From the NCBI GenBank assembly GCA_022539475.1, contig VCMS01000210.1:1-64000 (forward strand): DNA of 64,000 nt. Direction: 5' to 3'. The position numbers and the translations under genes were made by a program. The notes beneath the pieces were generated by a model, which did no database searches, had not been told where the DNA came from, and worked only from the letters and a program-made list of their open reading frames with translations. The stretch comes from Gracilaria domingensis. Its lineage: Eukaryota > Rhodophyta > Florideophyceae > Gracilariales > Gracilariaceae. Shown here one piece after another: positions 22,049 through 31,412 of this stretch. Numbering within the stretch: position 1 is the stretch's first letter; each line of letters begins with the position of its first letter.

Positions 22049-23277
22049 ATGAAGAACTGGATAGAGTTTTCGGAGATACGAATGCATACCGTATCTGGTT
22101 CTGCCTCCGGTGAGTTGCCTGCACGATTTCAGAACTTTTCGAAGTTGCTATGGAAACCGATACCGGATATGCGTCATGCGGCAGGGTTCAATGTGGGCAT
22201 TCACGCAAAACCCGATATTGAACTTACGAAAATTCCTAAAACTTCCGGTAATGCCGAACCATCTTCGACCAAGTCTGCCCCACCTCCACCTCGTCGAGAG
22301 TATATGGACCTCGTGAGCTCTGATAGCGACGACTTCGAGAAGCCGGTGAATCGTGCCGAGCATGAATCTCAAGTTGCCGAGTACAACATCCAAAAGACTG
22401 GATTGAGCCGCCCATGAAGGGGATATCCAGTCTCCTTCGAATGAAGATGGACAAGGTGTGGAAGGGGATGAGAAAGTCACACTTTGTAGCGTACAACTGT
22501 GACATGAAGGACCTGAGGCACACACATGAAACATTTGTGAATCAGAGTGAGATTTTATGGGGTGAGGCATAGCTTGTCCTAACAGACCCTCCCTTTAACA
22601 CTCGAAGAAAGAGGAGCAAACAGAATAGTGGTCACGATGTCTTCAGTGAGGAAGACATGATCCGTACGGCTGACTTAATAAGTTCCGCGCTTCGGTCAGG
22701 TGGGCACTTCATTATATTCTGTGCCATGGCACAGTTTCATGTTTGGCACAGGATACTCTCGGAAACGGCGACTACGAAAGATGACGCTGAAAGCGAAGGT
22801 AAGCCAGAACTCATGCCTTCGTTTAAAGCGGATGGGAATCCACTGGTGTTCATCCGGGATCGAAATAATGTTGGCTGGCATCCAAGGAGGTTTGGGATAC
22901 AGCCCGTAACGGAGTACGCCGTTCATGGGGTGAAGCGTGGATTGCGACCATCCGAGGAAGCCAGTCTTACTACATTTGAGGAGAACAATATCATTCCTTC
23001 TACTTTCCCGGCTAACAGGAATGTAATTGACCGGGTGCCGAAACCGAGAGCGGGGGAGTAGTTGCCATGGAAGGTAAATGAACCAGGTAGTTCAGTACCA
23101 GGTGGGCAGTACATAAGACCGGAGCAGAAGTCGAGGGAGTTGATGAAGGAGTTGATATGTCGCTTCACAAGACCGGGTGATCTTGTCATGGACATGTTCG
23201 CGGGAACTTTTTCTATGGGTATGGCGTGCCTATCGCTGACAAAGCATAGGAAGTTCTTGGGGGTGCGAGAAGAATAG
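22049..23277 (+). pseudogene. beta-class DNA amino-methyltransferase domain (N6-adenine or N4-cytosine), transposon-borne
   Basis: Such enzymes move a methyl group from S-adenosylmethionine to an exocyclic amine of DNA. The catalytic motif IV, L-T-D-P-P-F-N-T, is at 22585-22596 (DPPF core). The cofactor-binding motif I comes after it at 23191-23211 (DMFAGTFSMGMA), preceded by RPEQKSRELMKELI and followed by KHRKFLGV. This order, catalytic before cofactor motif, is that of the beta class, typical of bacterial restriction-modification enzymes (PF01555-like). Between them is a variable target-recognition-like region (about 22650-23060). The domain is interrupted by a frame change near 22415, a TAG before the DPPF motif and a TAG near 23060. 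DPPF is compatible with either N6A or N4C; base specificity cannot be read. Confidence 0.8.
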
Positions 23278-23299
23278 GCCATGTTTCAGCCATGCGAAG

Positions 23300-24197
23300 C
23301 ACCATCTAACGACTCTTATGGCCGAAGTTATTCGCGGGGGGAAGAATGACATCCTGGTTGAACAGGAGGTGGTGGATGCGGCTTCAACGACTTATGAACG
23401 GGTTCCACATCGGGACCGAGGTCGGCTTGAATGGGAGGCTCCATTTGGATACCCCCAGTAACAAGTGATGCCTGCACATATTACTCAGTTCCTAGGAAGA
23501 TACTGGAAGGACTGGGAGTTTGTCGACAAGTGTGAACAGCATACTGTAGATCTTTGGGACGAGAAGTACTGAGGAGCTCTGAATCTAATGGATATGCATA
23601 TGCTGTTGACTGTGGAAGCCAATCTCTATCGCTTACATGTATCATCTTCTAAGATTCGACATCCCCGTGCTGGTATGGGGGTGTTCACGGAACATAAGAC
23701 ATTGGCTGGGGAAACTATCTGTCATTTTTATGGAACTTTGGTATACACGGATCTGACGAACCGGAAGGAAAGACACTTAACGTATGGAAGTGGCTGTCTC
23801 GGAGCAACTCCAGTGCGGTACAAGTTGTTTTCTATGATGGTCAATGTGACTGGTTCGGAGTTTCTGCACCTGAGGAACAGACAGACCAGGACAGGCTGAG
23901 GATAGAAAGGAGAGCGAAGTCTACATTGCCCCGGCGCCTTTTTGTATCGGGAGCTACATTAACGACGCCGGATATCATGCAGGGGATCCCGATTTATCGC
24001 AGCCCCGGTCGAACAGGACTCGAAATGCCAATGTGAAGATGGTGGAAGCGAAGTCCGTGATACAGTTTAAGTCCGACCTTTCTAACTATGCTCTACTTCG
24101 TTGTAGAGCAGTGAGAGATATTGAGAGGCGCGAAGAGTTGTATTTCAACTACGGAGAGCAGTACGCCTGGGACTGGGCTCTGACATTGGAGCACTAG
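23300..24197 (+). pseudogene. SET domain (protein lysine methyltransferase) fused to the DNA methyltransferase
   Basis: After the methyltransferase a linker reads on (HLTTLMAEVIRGG from 23308) into a SET domain. The N-terminal SET part is at 23650-23780 (GMGVFTEHKTLAGETICHFYG). The core is at 23943-24050 (CIGSYINDAGYHAG, then RNANVKMVE). The C-terminal pseudoknot part is at 24085-24175 (YALLRCRAVRDIERREELYF, NYGEQYAWDW), closing with a stop at 24195-24197. SET enzymes methylate lysines, usually of histones. The linker has a TAA and a TGA, and the SET has one frame change near 23890, so it is disabled as it stands. No Cys-rich pre- or post-SET is seen. Confidence 0.78.
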
Positions 24198-24437
24198 ATG
24201 AGTGCAGTACCGAATGGAAAGTAAATATGCTTGTGAATGTTGCAGCTGCCTGCAGTACGCGTTGTACATGTACACTGGAGCTCTTCATCTATTTGAAACG
24301 GCGATATTTGCGACCCATTGGGCACCTCAAATTCCTAAAAAGCAGGAACTACGGAGTCTTCCGGAATATCTGAACCACGCCCACCACCCCCTCCCTCCCC
24401 AACCATTTCGTTTCATTACCCCGTTTATCTCCACAAC

Positions 24438-26832
24438 ATGGGTATAACGCCGAGAAAGCGAAAAAGTACGCAGCGGAACAAGAGTGGACAGAAGAAGAGA
24501 AGAGCATCGGATGATACGAATCAGGCTACAAGTACCGCACTTCCTAAACGGAAGTCTTCCTCGACGAAGGAGAGAGTCAGTGGACGTCCTTCTACAGTAC
24601 TCTCTCGCCCATCTCGCAGCGGAGTGTCTTCCGGGATTTCGTCAAGAATTCGTGCATCAGCGAACGATATCGTGCCGTCAACTACCGATAATGCAAATCT
24701 TGCATCTGTCTCTGCTGCCCAAGAAGATGAGGTAACTCGGCCCAGCGGCTCAGGACAGGAGGGCATGACAACTGGAAATGATCAGGTTCGTATGACACCA
24801 AAACCTTCACGTCCCAGCCGATATCGAAGACCGGAGCTACTGGGGCGCGGGTTACGCCGCCCAGTGGATCTGGACAACAAGGGACGATGACGAGAAGTCG
24901 TGAGAACCCCTATATATTAAAATCGTCACGTCCCTCCCTGTCTTCTAGAACTGGGGCCACTATGAATCGTATTATGCCTCGCAATGGGTCCGGACAAGGG
25001 AGAAAGACAATAAGAAATCGAGAGACGACTGATAGGCGAGTTACTCCTCTACCTTCCCCTCTTTCCAGAACGGGGGCCGTTGCAGCTCGTGCGAGGCCCA
25101 ATTCATCTGATATACGATGCAATGGAGGAGGACAGACACGGGAGTTGGAGCTGGGAGCCGTGCCAAGGGTGGACACAGAACGCCTGCAGCCTCTCGTGTC
25201 TAAGCGTATGGCACATGAGGATAGTTTCGATAACGAAATAACACCCAATCCTGTGGCATTACCGCGGCCTGTCGCGAAGAGGCTAGGGAAATACCGGAAG
25301 ATACCCACACTGGTGTGAATTCAACCTCTATGAACAGACGTGAACTTTTAAATGAACTGAGTTGCTTGAAAGAAAAGGTTAAGACGCTACAAGAGGACTT
25401 GATGGTTCGGGGTATTCTAGTAAAGGTCTCCCAAGAGCAGAGTACGGCTTTGAGAAAGAGGATGGAGAAGATGGATCTAGTCATTGAAAGGCTAAGGGGG
25501 GCTCTGGAACAGGAGGGAGATAGGAGTACACCTGCTGGTGAACCTGGGCAGACAGGTCGAAAGAAGCATAAAATTGAGGTGTGCGACGAGTTTCGAGGGG
25601 TTGCTCGAGCAGTCTATCACAACATGCTGACGTGGGCAAGGAGAGAAACAAGTGAGCTATGGCTCGAAGGTGAGTCTCTCACCCGAAATTGGGGTAACCG
25701 TACCGAGAAGGTGGAAGACGCAACTAAGAGTGGAGAAGGGCTTATTGAGCCGGAGAAAAGTGGTTCATGCATGGCTCCTAAAAACCCCGTGGAGCTCTTG
25801 GGCAGTTTTGGCATGTTCACACCGTCGGTATAGGGGGGGCCAGATGCTTTGCTGAAGAAAATGGTTGAAAGCGAGTTGAAGGAGTTGAGCTGGGAAGGTA
25901 TTAGAAAAGCATCTCTTACCGACAGGTGTATACTGGAACTTTGTGCAGATATGTGCCTTAGGCAGAGAATGCCGCAGACCATGAGTGACGTCGTGGGCGT
26001 TCAGAAGAGATATAAGAGGGATAAACTATTTCTGCTCCTGGGGTACGATCTGATTTGGAGAAGAACAAAGCTGGTAGAAGAGAATGCTGACGAACTCACA
26101 ATGCAGTTGAAGGAAGCGTACGAGAACATACTGCGTCTTGACGAAAATGGTGTACCGAACACTTCATGGTGGAGAAAAGCCCCATTTTTTCGTCTAAAGT
26201 ACTCCAATGCGGACAATGTCGAGGATATGGCGACGGAAGATCAAGACTTGTTCTTCCGAAACCATGTCGGGATATAAGTACTGAAGGAGTTTATTGGGTA
26301 TGATGTGGAAGACAAGGATACGGGCACCTTTTTAGATGGCACAATACTGTTGCTCGCACGTTTGGACGCTTGGGTGTTGACGGTTGTGAGCCTTCTAAGT
26401 ACGGATGTGTCAAGGGGTGGCCAGAGACAGAAACTGTTTACAAAGAAGTTTCCCCAACTGCTACCTCTGTGTTTAAAGAATGTTCTGGGGGAAGTTAGGC
26501 AACGTGTCTTGAGGACCAATTCCAGCGAGTTTCATAATTTTGGAACGACAACGGAAGATTAGACTAAGGTTCTTGGTAATGACATGAGAGAAGCTACATT
26601 TGCATATCGAATGCCGTCGAACGGAAGACTTTACCTCACTGTGAAAGAACCATTTTTTATTGACAGTGTGAGCCGAAGATTGGGTTCTATTAGCGATTGT
26701 TTCGTTGGTGAATGCGAGGAAGGGGATATGGAGTTCAAGGAAATGGACATGAACGATTTCGGAAGTAGCACAGGATCACAAGAAAAGGCACCACAAGGTG
26801 AACATGTAGAGGATGGAGCCCTTAATGTTTAA
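24438..26832 (+). pseudogene. second transposon protein: basic Ser-rich N-terminus, coiled coil, unknown C-terminal region
   Basis: Three segments follow in order. 24438-24890 is Lys/Arg/Ser-rich (MGITPRKRKSTQ). 24887-25318 is similar and in another frame. 25315-26832 is one 506-codon frame crossed by three nonsense codons (25831-25833, 26275-26277, 26560-26562). The last begins with a Leu heptad coiled coil (LLNELSCLKEKVKTLQEDL) and continues into a helical, aromatic region with SWWRKAPFFRLKYSNA. I do not recognise a family. Its place beside the transposase suggests an accessory protein such as the TnpA-type subterminal-binding partner of CACTA elements (inference). Confidence 0.5.
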
Positions 26833-27086
26833 GGCTGTACAAGATCAACGTGCTCAGTTGGTCCTTCATCTGAATCATGATAGAATCGATTGATGTAGAA
26901 TCGGTGTTGAAACCATTGAAGTGGAGGAAAAAAAAGTGGAGCAGGGTAGTTTGATCGAACAACATGGACAGTTCCCTGTAGTGCAGAAGCCTGAACCATC
27001 CCGTACCAAGGAGTTAGCTCTACGATAGTCTCCGTTTTGGAATGAAGAGGGAACGGAAGAGTGTGTTTCTTTTCATCGTTTGTAGC

Positions 27087-29480
27087 CTACCGTAAAAATA
27101 TGGATTTCAATATGTGGTCGATGTTTGTTGCGGGGGGTAAAACCTCGAAATACCGGACAAATGCCACCTCTGGTGCGGTAAGTGCAGAATCAAGGAGAGT
27201 TATTCGAATCAGAGCGACTACCTGGGCAACCCAAGTCTCTGAATCTTCTCCGCTTACCAATACAGTGGAAAACTTTGGCTTTCTACTGGGACCAAATGCT
27301 GGAGAAGCGAAGACACGTTGGATGATGGGGTATTTGGGTCGTCCCAGCTTAAGTGCCTTAGAAGACGAATCGAAGTGTTCAAGAGTCGGAACGAAACCGC
27401 CTTTCACGAGGGCCGAATTCACCAGAGTTATCCTTGTCTTTTCTGGGAAGTATGTAATAGAGTGCTCATCCAGTGTTTCTTTCACGAGACTGAGGAAAGG
27501 AGAAAGGGCCTGTTCACCAATTTGGTCAAGAATCGACCTTGTGTCCGTACTTGAGAACATCTCTCTAACAGCAGTCCATGTTTTTGAACTGGACATACTT
27601 GAAACACAATGTTGAAGAGCTCGTAAAGTGAAAGAACGCCCTCTCATTGCAAACCGAGGAAGCTGTGTGGAAGTTCCTGGTAAACCTGGATTACGCTGGT
27701 AAGGAGTATTGCCATTCCATTGCTTTCTAACATGTCCGTGCTCAATGGAGCGAATAGTCTCCTCCACAGCCGTTGCTGTTCTTCTAGACGTCTTTTTGTA
27801 GTGTCTTTTAAATAGCAGGTGTGCATGTTCGTATATGCCTGCGTAGTACTTGATACTTCCCAGACGGCGAATATCGTCCACGAGATGATCGAGAAGATGA
27901 AACTTCAGAGTTCCCAGTCTGGAGGGATGAAAATCCGCCAGAGAGTTTGTTGCGAAACGCTTGAAGGCTTCAATCTCCGAACTAAGACACAGGAGAGAGC
28001 TTTCAGTCCAATACGGGTCACGATTGTATCTAAATAAGGTCGAAAGCAAGTCTGAGTACTGAAAGAAAACGGTTGTGATTGGGGCAACGTCCTGTTCTCC
28101 ACAGCATATGTCAAAGAATGCTCCTATGAAGGGAAAGACCATGTCAAGTGCTTTGTAGTTTTTGGCCTCCAGCATTCCACGGAGACCGTCTTTCGTGAAG
28201 ATACCATTCAAAGATTTGCCTTTCTCCTGCGTGGAGAAATCGATATGTAAACCTTTGGCAGGAGAATCGCGTTCTCTGGCAGCTAGAATTGCGTTTGCAT
28301 GGTTGAGGAGTTGGGTGCGTATCGTTCGAAATGAACGCGATGCAGATGTTCCTATTGTGGTGCACAGGGTGTCTGACTGCAGTCTCTCGATTGTGGCCGT
28401 TTTTATCAACTTTGAGATGTCGAGATGCAAGTTGTGTAATGGTTCGAATGAGAACAGACTGTATGGAGACAATCCCGGGATCATTCCAAGGCTTACGGAA
28501 GTTTCGAGGAACGAAGGAATGAGAGATATGGAATTTGAACGCATCAGAGTATCCGCTTGAGATCTCCTCTCCCTCGCACGACGTGGACGTCTTTCCGCCT
28601 CGTCTTTTTGTGCATGTTGCAAGATAGCTGTGTATGTCTTTCGGATGCTTTTCGTGTGCTTTTGAGAACGACCGTTGAATGAGGTGGGAACGGGACTGCA
28701 TAAAGATGAGCGAGGGGCTTCGCATCTATGACACGGGCTTTCCGTTTTGGTCCCATGAAGAATGGACAGAATGTCCTTAGCCTCAGGAATATCCGCACAA
28801 TAACTTGCAAGCAGAGGATGGCACACTCGACTTAGTTTGTCTTCGCCGATGAACTGAAAACCTTTCTGCGTGAGATTTAGAATGGGCTCCAGGACTTGAC
28901 GAAGAGATTCTTGAAAGATTTTCATCCTGGACTGGCGTAGTGACTTGCTCGAAACGAATGGCATTGCGTCTGCTTCAGATGCGGAAACCTCGATCAGTGT
29001 GGTAGGGAAGTATGCCACTACTGTGAGGTCATCACGGATGCACTTACGGCGTAGCTCGTCGGAGAAGTTGAGAAATATGGGGTGAAGAGGATAGGCGGTT
29101 ACCGATGTTTGCTTTAGAGTTGTTGAAGACTTATCGGTGTATACCTGGAGAAGACCTACGAAAGATTCGCTGTAACTTATTTCTTTGGAGTACCACACTA
29201 TTCTACTATCCAAAGAGCCCATGACCATTTCCTTAAGTTTTGAGGTGGCGTCTCTTGCGAGAGAGCCGGACACGGGGTGAGATATTTGTGTGGAGAGGGT
29301 CTGAGGTATAGGATGGAAGAATGTGTTTTCGTTGCTAGCTAACTGGAGCTGTTTCAAAAGTGTCTGAACGGGGTCTCTCGTGTAGAGGGTGTCGCTGAAC
29401 TTACATCCTTTAGGCGAGACAGTTCTTCGATTGAAACCGTCTTTTGAGGCGTACCGTTCGAAAATGACGTTCTTTAGTTC
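27087..29480 (-). CDS. Plavaka-like (CACTA superfamily) transposase, core and C-terminal part
   Basis: An open frame of about 800 codons with no stop; it has no certain ATG and is probably continued from the zinc-finger segment upstream. Family landmarks are readable in order: VWYSKEISYSESF, YPLHPIFLNFSDELRRK followed by DDLTVVAYFPTT, then VCHPLLASYCADIPEAKDIL, then a CHRC knuckle, and FEPLHNLHLDISK where relatives have a D-LH-LHKG-type block. This is the layout of Plavaka transposases known mainly from fungi; they cut and paste DNA with a DDE/RNase-H-fold nuclease. Exact catalytic acids cannot be assigned without an alignment. It is the only long undamaged frame of the element apart from 18905-19741, so the transposon may have moved recently. 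A KDZ-type transposase is the main alternative. Confidence 0.72.
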   Translation of the reverse strand, partial: ELKNVIFERYASKDGFNRRTVSPKGCKFSDTLYTRDPVQTLLKQLQLASNENTFFHPIPQTLSTQISHPVSGSLARDATSKLKEMVMGSLDSRIVWYSKEISYSESFVGLLQVYTDKSSTTLKQTSVTAYPLHPIFLNFSDELRRKCIRDDLTVVAYFPTTLIEVSASEADAMPFVSSKSLRQSRMKIFQESLRQVLEPILNLTQKGFQFIGEDKLSRVCHPLLASYCADIPEAKDILSILHGTKTESPCHRCEAPRSSLCSPVPTSFNGRSQKHTKSIRKTYTAILQHAQKDEAERRPRRARERRSQADTLMRSNSISLIPSFLETSVSLGMIPGLSPYSLFSFEPLHNLHLDISKLIKTATIERLQSDTLCTTIGTSASRSFRTIRTQLLNHANAILAARERDSPAKGLHIDFSTQEKGKSLNGIFTKDGLRGMLEAKNYKALDMVFPFIGAFFDICCGEQDVAPITTVFFQYSDLLSTLFRYNRDPYWTESSLLCLSSEIEAFKRFATNSLADFHPSRLGTLKFHLLDHLVDDIRRLGSIKYYAGIYEHAHLLFKRHYKKTSRRTATAVEETIRSIEHGHVRKQWNGNTPYQRNPGLPGTSTQLPRFAMRGRSFTLRALQHCVSSMSSSKTWTAVREMFSSTDTRSILDQIGEQALSPFLSLVKETLDEHSITYFPEKTRITLVNSALVKGGFVPTLEHFDSSSKALKLGRPKYPIIQRVFASPAFGPSRKPKFSTVLVSGEDSETWVAQVVALIRITLLDSALTAPEVAFVRYFEVLPPATNIDHILKSIFLR

Positions 29481-29500
29481 TGTACAGCGCTCGGAACTTG

Positions 29501-30005
29501 TTATGGTCGCGTTGAATCGCTTTTGCGAGAATCGCGCTCCCGAAGTAGCCCAATTAGCTCGTCTGCTTCACGATGACCACGGTTGGAAGCTACTGAAGCC
29601 AGACAAACCGTGAGATAATCCATATGCAAATCACCGAGGGCCTCCTCAGAAGGCACTGGGCGGGAACTGCTTCCGTGTTCTCGCTCTAATGACGCGGGAC
29701 CCGGGGAACGAGAAGCACAATGCGAAGTGTCCGAAATAAGAGGGGCGCACGGAGTGCGGTCAACGATGTCCTCGGACACCGGAGGCTCGGGAAGGCTACA
29801 AGGGGCAGTGACCGTTTCGGAAGATGCGGGCGCGGGCGCGGAAATCTTGAGACGCTTTCTTCTTCGAATGGGCCGCCTATTGTCGTCTTCCAGCGCGGCT
29901 TTCAGACGAAACGGGCAATGGTTGACATGCTGTTGAAGAGATAAGACTCCTCGGCGAGTAACGAATGGGCACCCACGCTTCTTATGTGTACAGTAGTAGA
30001 ACATG
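29501..30005 (-). CDS. N-terminal zinc-finger segment of the Plavaka-like transposase
   Basis: From the ATG at 30005: MFYYCTHKKRGCPFVTRR, then LSLQQHVNHCPF. The C-X6-C-X13-H-X3-C pattern matches the single N-terminal zinc finger commonly found in Plavaka proteins. A basic run (RRPIRRRKRLKI) and a Ser/Pro-rich linker follow, ending in ADELIGLLRERD. The next part of the protein is in another frame, so a short intron or a frame change lies between about 29480 and 29540. I could not settle on a clean GT-AG pair. Confidence 0.55.
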
Positions 30006-31106
30006 GGAAGAAGAAATGAAGGAGAAACGACGACAAAGACGGCAAAAGAAGGTCGTCCGAAGGGAGAAAGAGGTCGGGCGAAAGTCGAGATCGACGTCAA
30101 GCTGAGAACGGAGAATATATTTTGAGTTTAAATCACGTGCTTTCGTTCAAAAAGGAACGTAGGTACACGTCGACATCAACACAAGGGTGTACTTCTCGTA
30201 TTATCTACAACTGGTTATAAACCTGTGGCTTCGCAACGTTGTACGCTGTAGATTTGTCCAATCTCGCACAGAAAAATAAATCTCTTCCCTCCGCCGCCGC
30301 CGCCGCGCCTCCGGCGTCTGACCTACCGTTACCGTCGTGATCCGTGCCATCCACATCCTCGCGTTCTACTCCGCTCCGTCGTACCTTTCTCCGCCCTCGC
30401 ACTCGCTACGAAGTAGAGAGCGCGGAAGAGAATGAGCTACGCTTCATGTCCGCCTAATGGACGCCTCCATAAAGCGGACATCATCCGTACCTCACGGATG
30501 TATTCCGTGCAGTATTTCCGTGCAGTCTTTTCGTACGTGTTTCCATATCATTCTACGTATATTTGTTCTAAACTAACCAATGCTCACCACGTCTCTTCGC
30601 GCTCTGCGACATGTAAACGGCAGAAAATAAGCTTTGGGTTACTTTTGCGAGTTACTAGGTCCTTCGACTTTTCTAGCGCAACATTTCTGTTTTGGTTTAT
30701 CCATAATACGTTCCACCGCATTTCAAATATATCCAACAGAGCATTGACTAACTTACGGATACTTTCTGCTTGCGTATACAGGTAAATGACTTTTGATGCG
30801 GACGTAGTTCACGAGTTGCACGTGAATTGAACGTGCGACGCGTATGCATCTGGGCATGGTTCCCTATATGAGGAACCGAGAGGATGAGGCGCTTTGCGCC
30901 TTATCCTCTCGGAGTGCGTATTTGTTCTACTGATACCGCACTTTGGTTGAGGTGCAGTCTGCGGCATCTGCCGCAGATTGCGCCTACACCCGCTTCATCA
31001 TGGGGAAATGTTACATATAATATAGCGAAGTAGTGGTTAGCAAAAGCGGTTGATAGAAGAATAGATACGAATAAAACGGTATTATTTCATAATGGGCATC
31101 ATCTGT
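30006..31106. other. non-coding right flank inside the transposon
   Basis: AT-rich, no convincing gene. It has a CCG-repeat run near 30290-30310 and two strong hairpins: CCGAGAGGATGAGGCGC / GCGCCTTATCCTCTCGG at about 30877-30913, and TCTGCGGCATCTGCCGCAGA near 30958. Confidence 0.5.
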
Positions 31107-31406
31107 ACTAGCACCAGTATTCCATGCGTTGCAGGGTATCATTCGGCAGAAGGTATCGTGTAGTGTGCACCTTAATGGAAACTGAACCTAGACTTCGCGA
31201 AATACCGTTCAGGTAGCCCTCGACTAAAGAACTAGCACGAGTGGAAAACCCACCAGTATTTACTGCACAGCGATTCTGGACGACCCAGGCAATTATCTCC
31301 AAATTTTGAAATAAATGATCTGGATATTTTTTCAAAATATTTACTGGATGACCTTTGCCACTTTCTGGGCGACCCTCGCCAAAAACTAGCATCTGCGAGA
31401 GACAGA
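31107..31406 (-). repeat. right terminal and subterminal repeats of the DNA transposon
   Basis: Inverted motifs GGTGCTAGTA (31107), TCGTGCTAGTTC (31229-31240) and GCTAGTTTTTGGCG (31377-31390), and the terminus TCTGTCTCTCGC ending at 31406. They mirror the left end. A local duplication, TCTGGACGACCCAGGCA / TCTGGGCGACCCTCGCCA, lies at 31272 and 31362. Confidence 0.65.
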
Positions 31407-31412
31407 CGTACG
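31407..31412. repeat. target-site duplication CGTACG, right
   Basis: Second copy of the six bases at 15659-15664; gypsy RT sequence resumes at once (TGGGTCAAG). Confidence 0.8.

Larger units (their letters stand above)
15665..31406. mobile_element. 15.7-kb Plavaka-like (CACTA-superfamily) DNA transposon with methyltransferase/SET cargo
   Basis: Bounded by CGTACG duplications in the gypsy RT gene. The ends begin TCTGTGTTCTGC (left) and, inverted, TCTGTCTCTCGC (right). Each end carries three inward-facing copies of a subterminal motif around CTAGTTT; the left one at 15900 and the right one at 31229 share CTCGTGCTAGTT. It encodes a Plavaka-like transposase on the minus strand near its right end. 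Inside are a coiled-coil gene, an epimerase copy, an unknown basic protein, a DNA methyltransferase with SET domain, and a second plus-strand unknown gene. Size and six-base duplication recall Polintons, but I see no protein-primed polymerase, retroviral-type integrase, packaging ATPase or capsid. The transposase core is open while the cargo is mostly disabled. Confidence 0.8.

Noticed and set aside
15665-31406. Polinton/Maverick identity for the large insertion (size 15-20 kb, six-base duplication).
   Set aside because: No protein-primed polymerase, retroviral-type integrase, packaging ATPase or capsid could be read. A Plavaka-like transposase is present, and the ends do not begin with AG.
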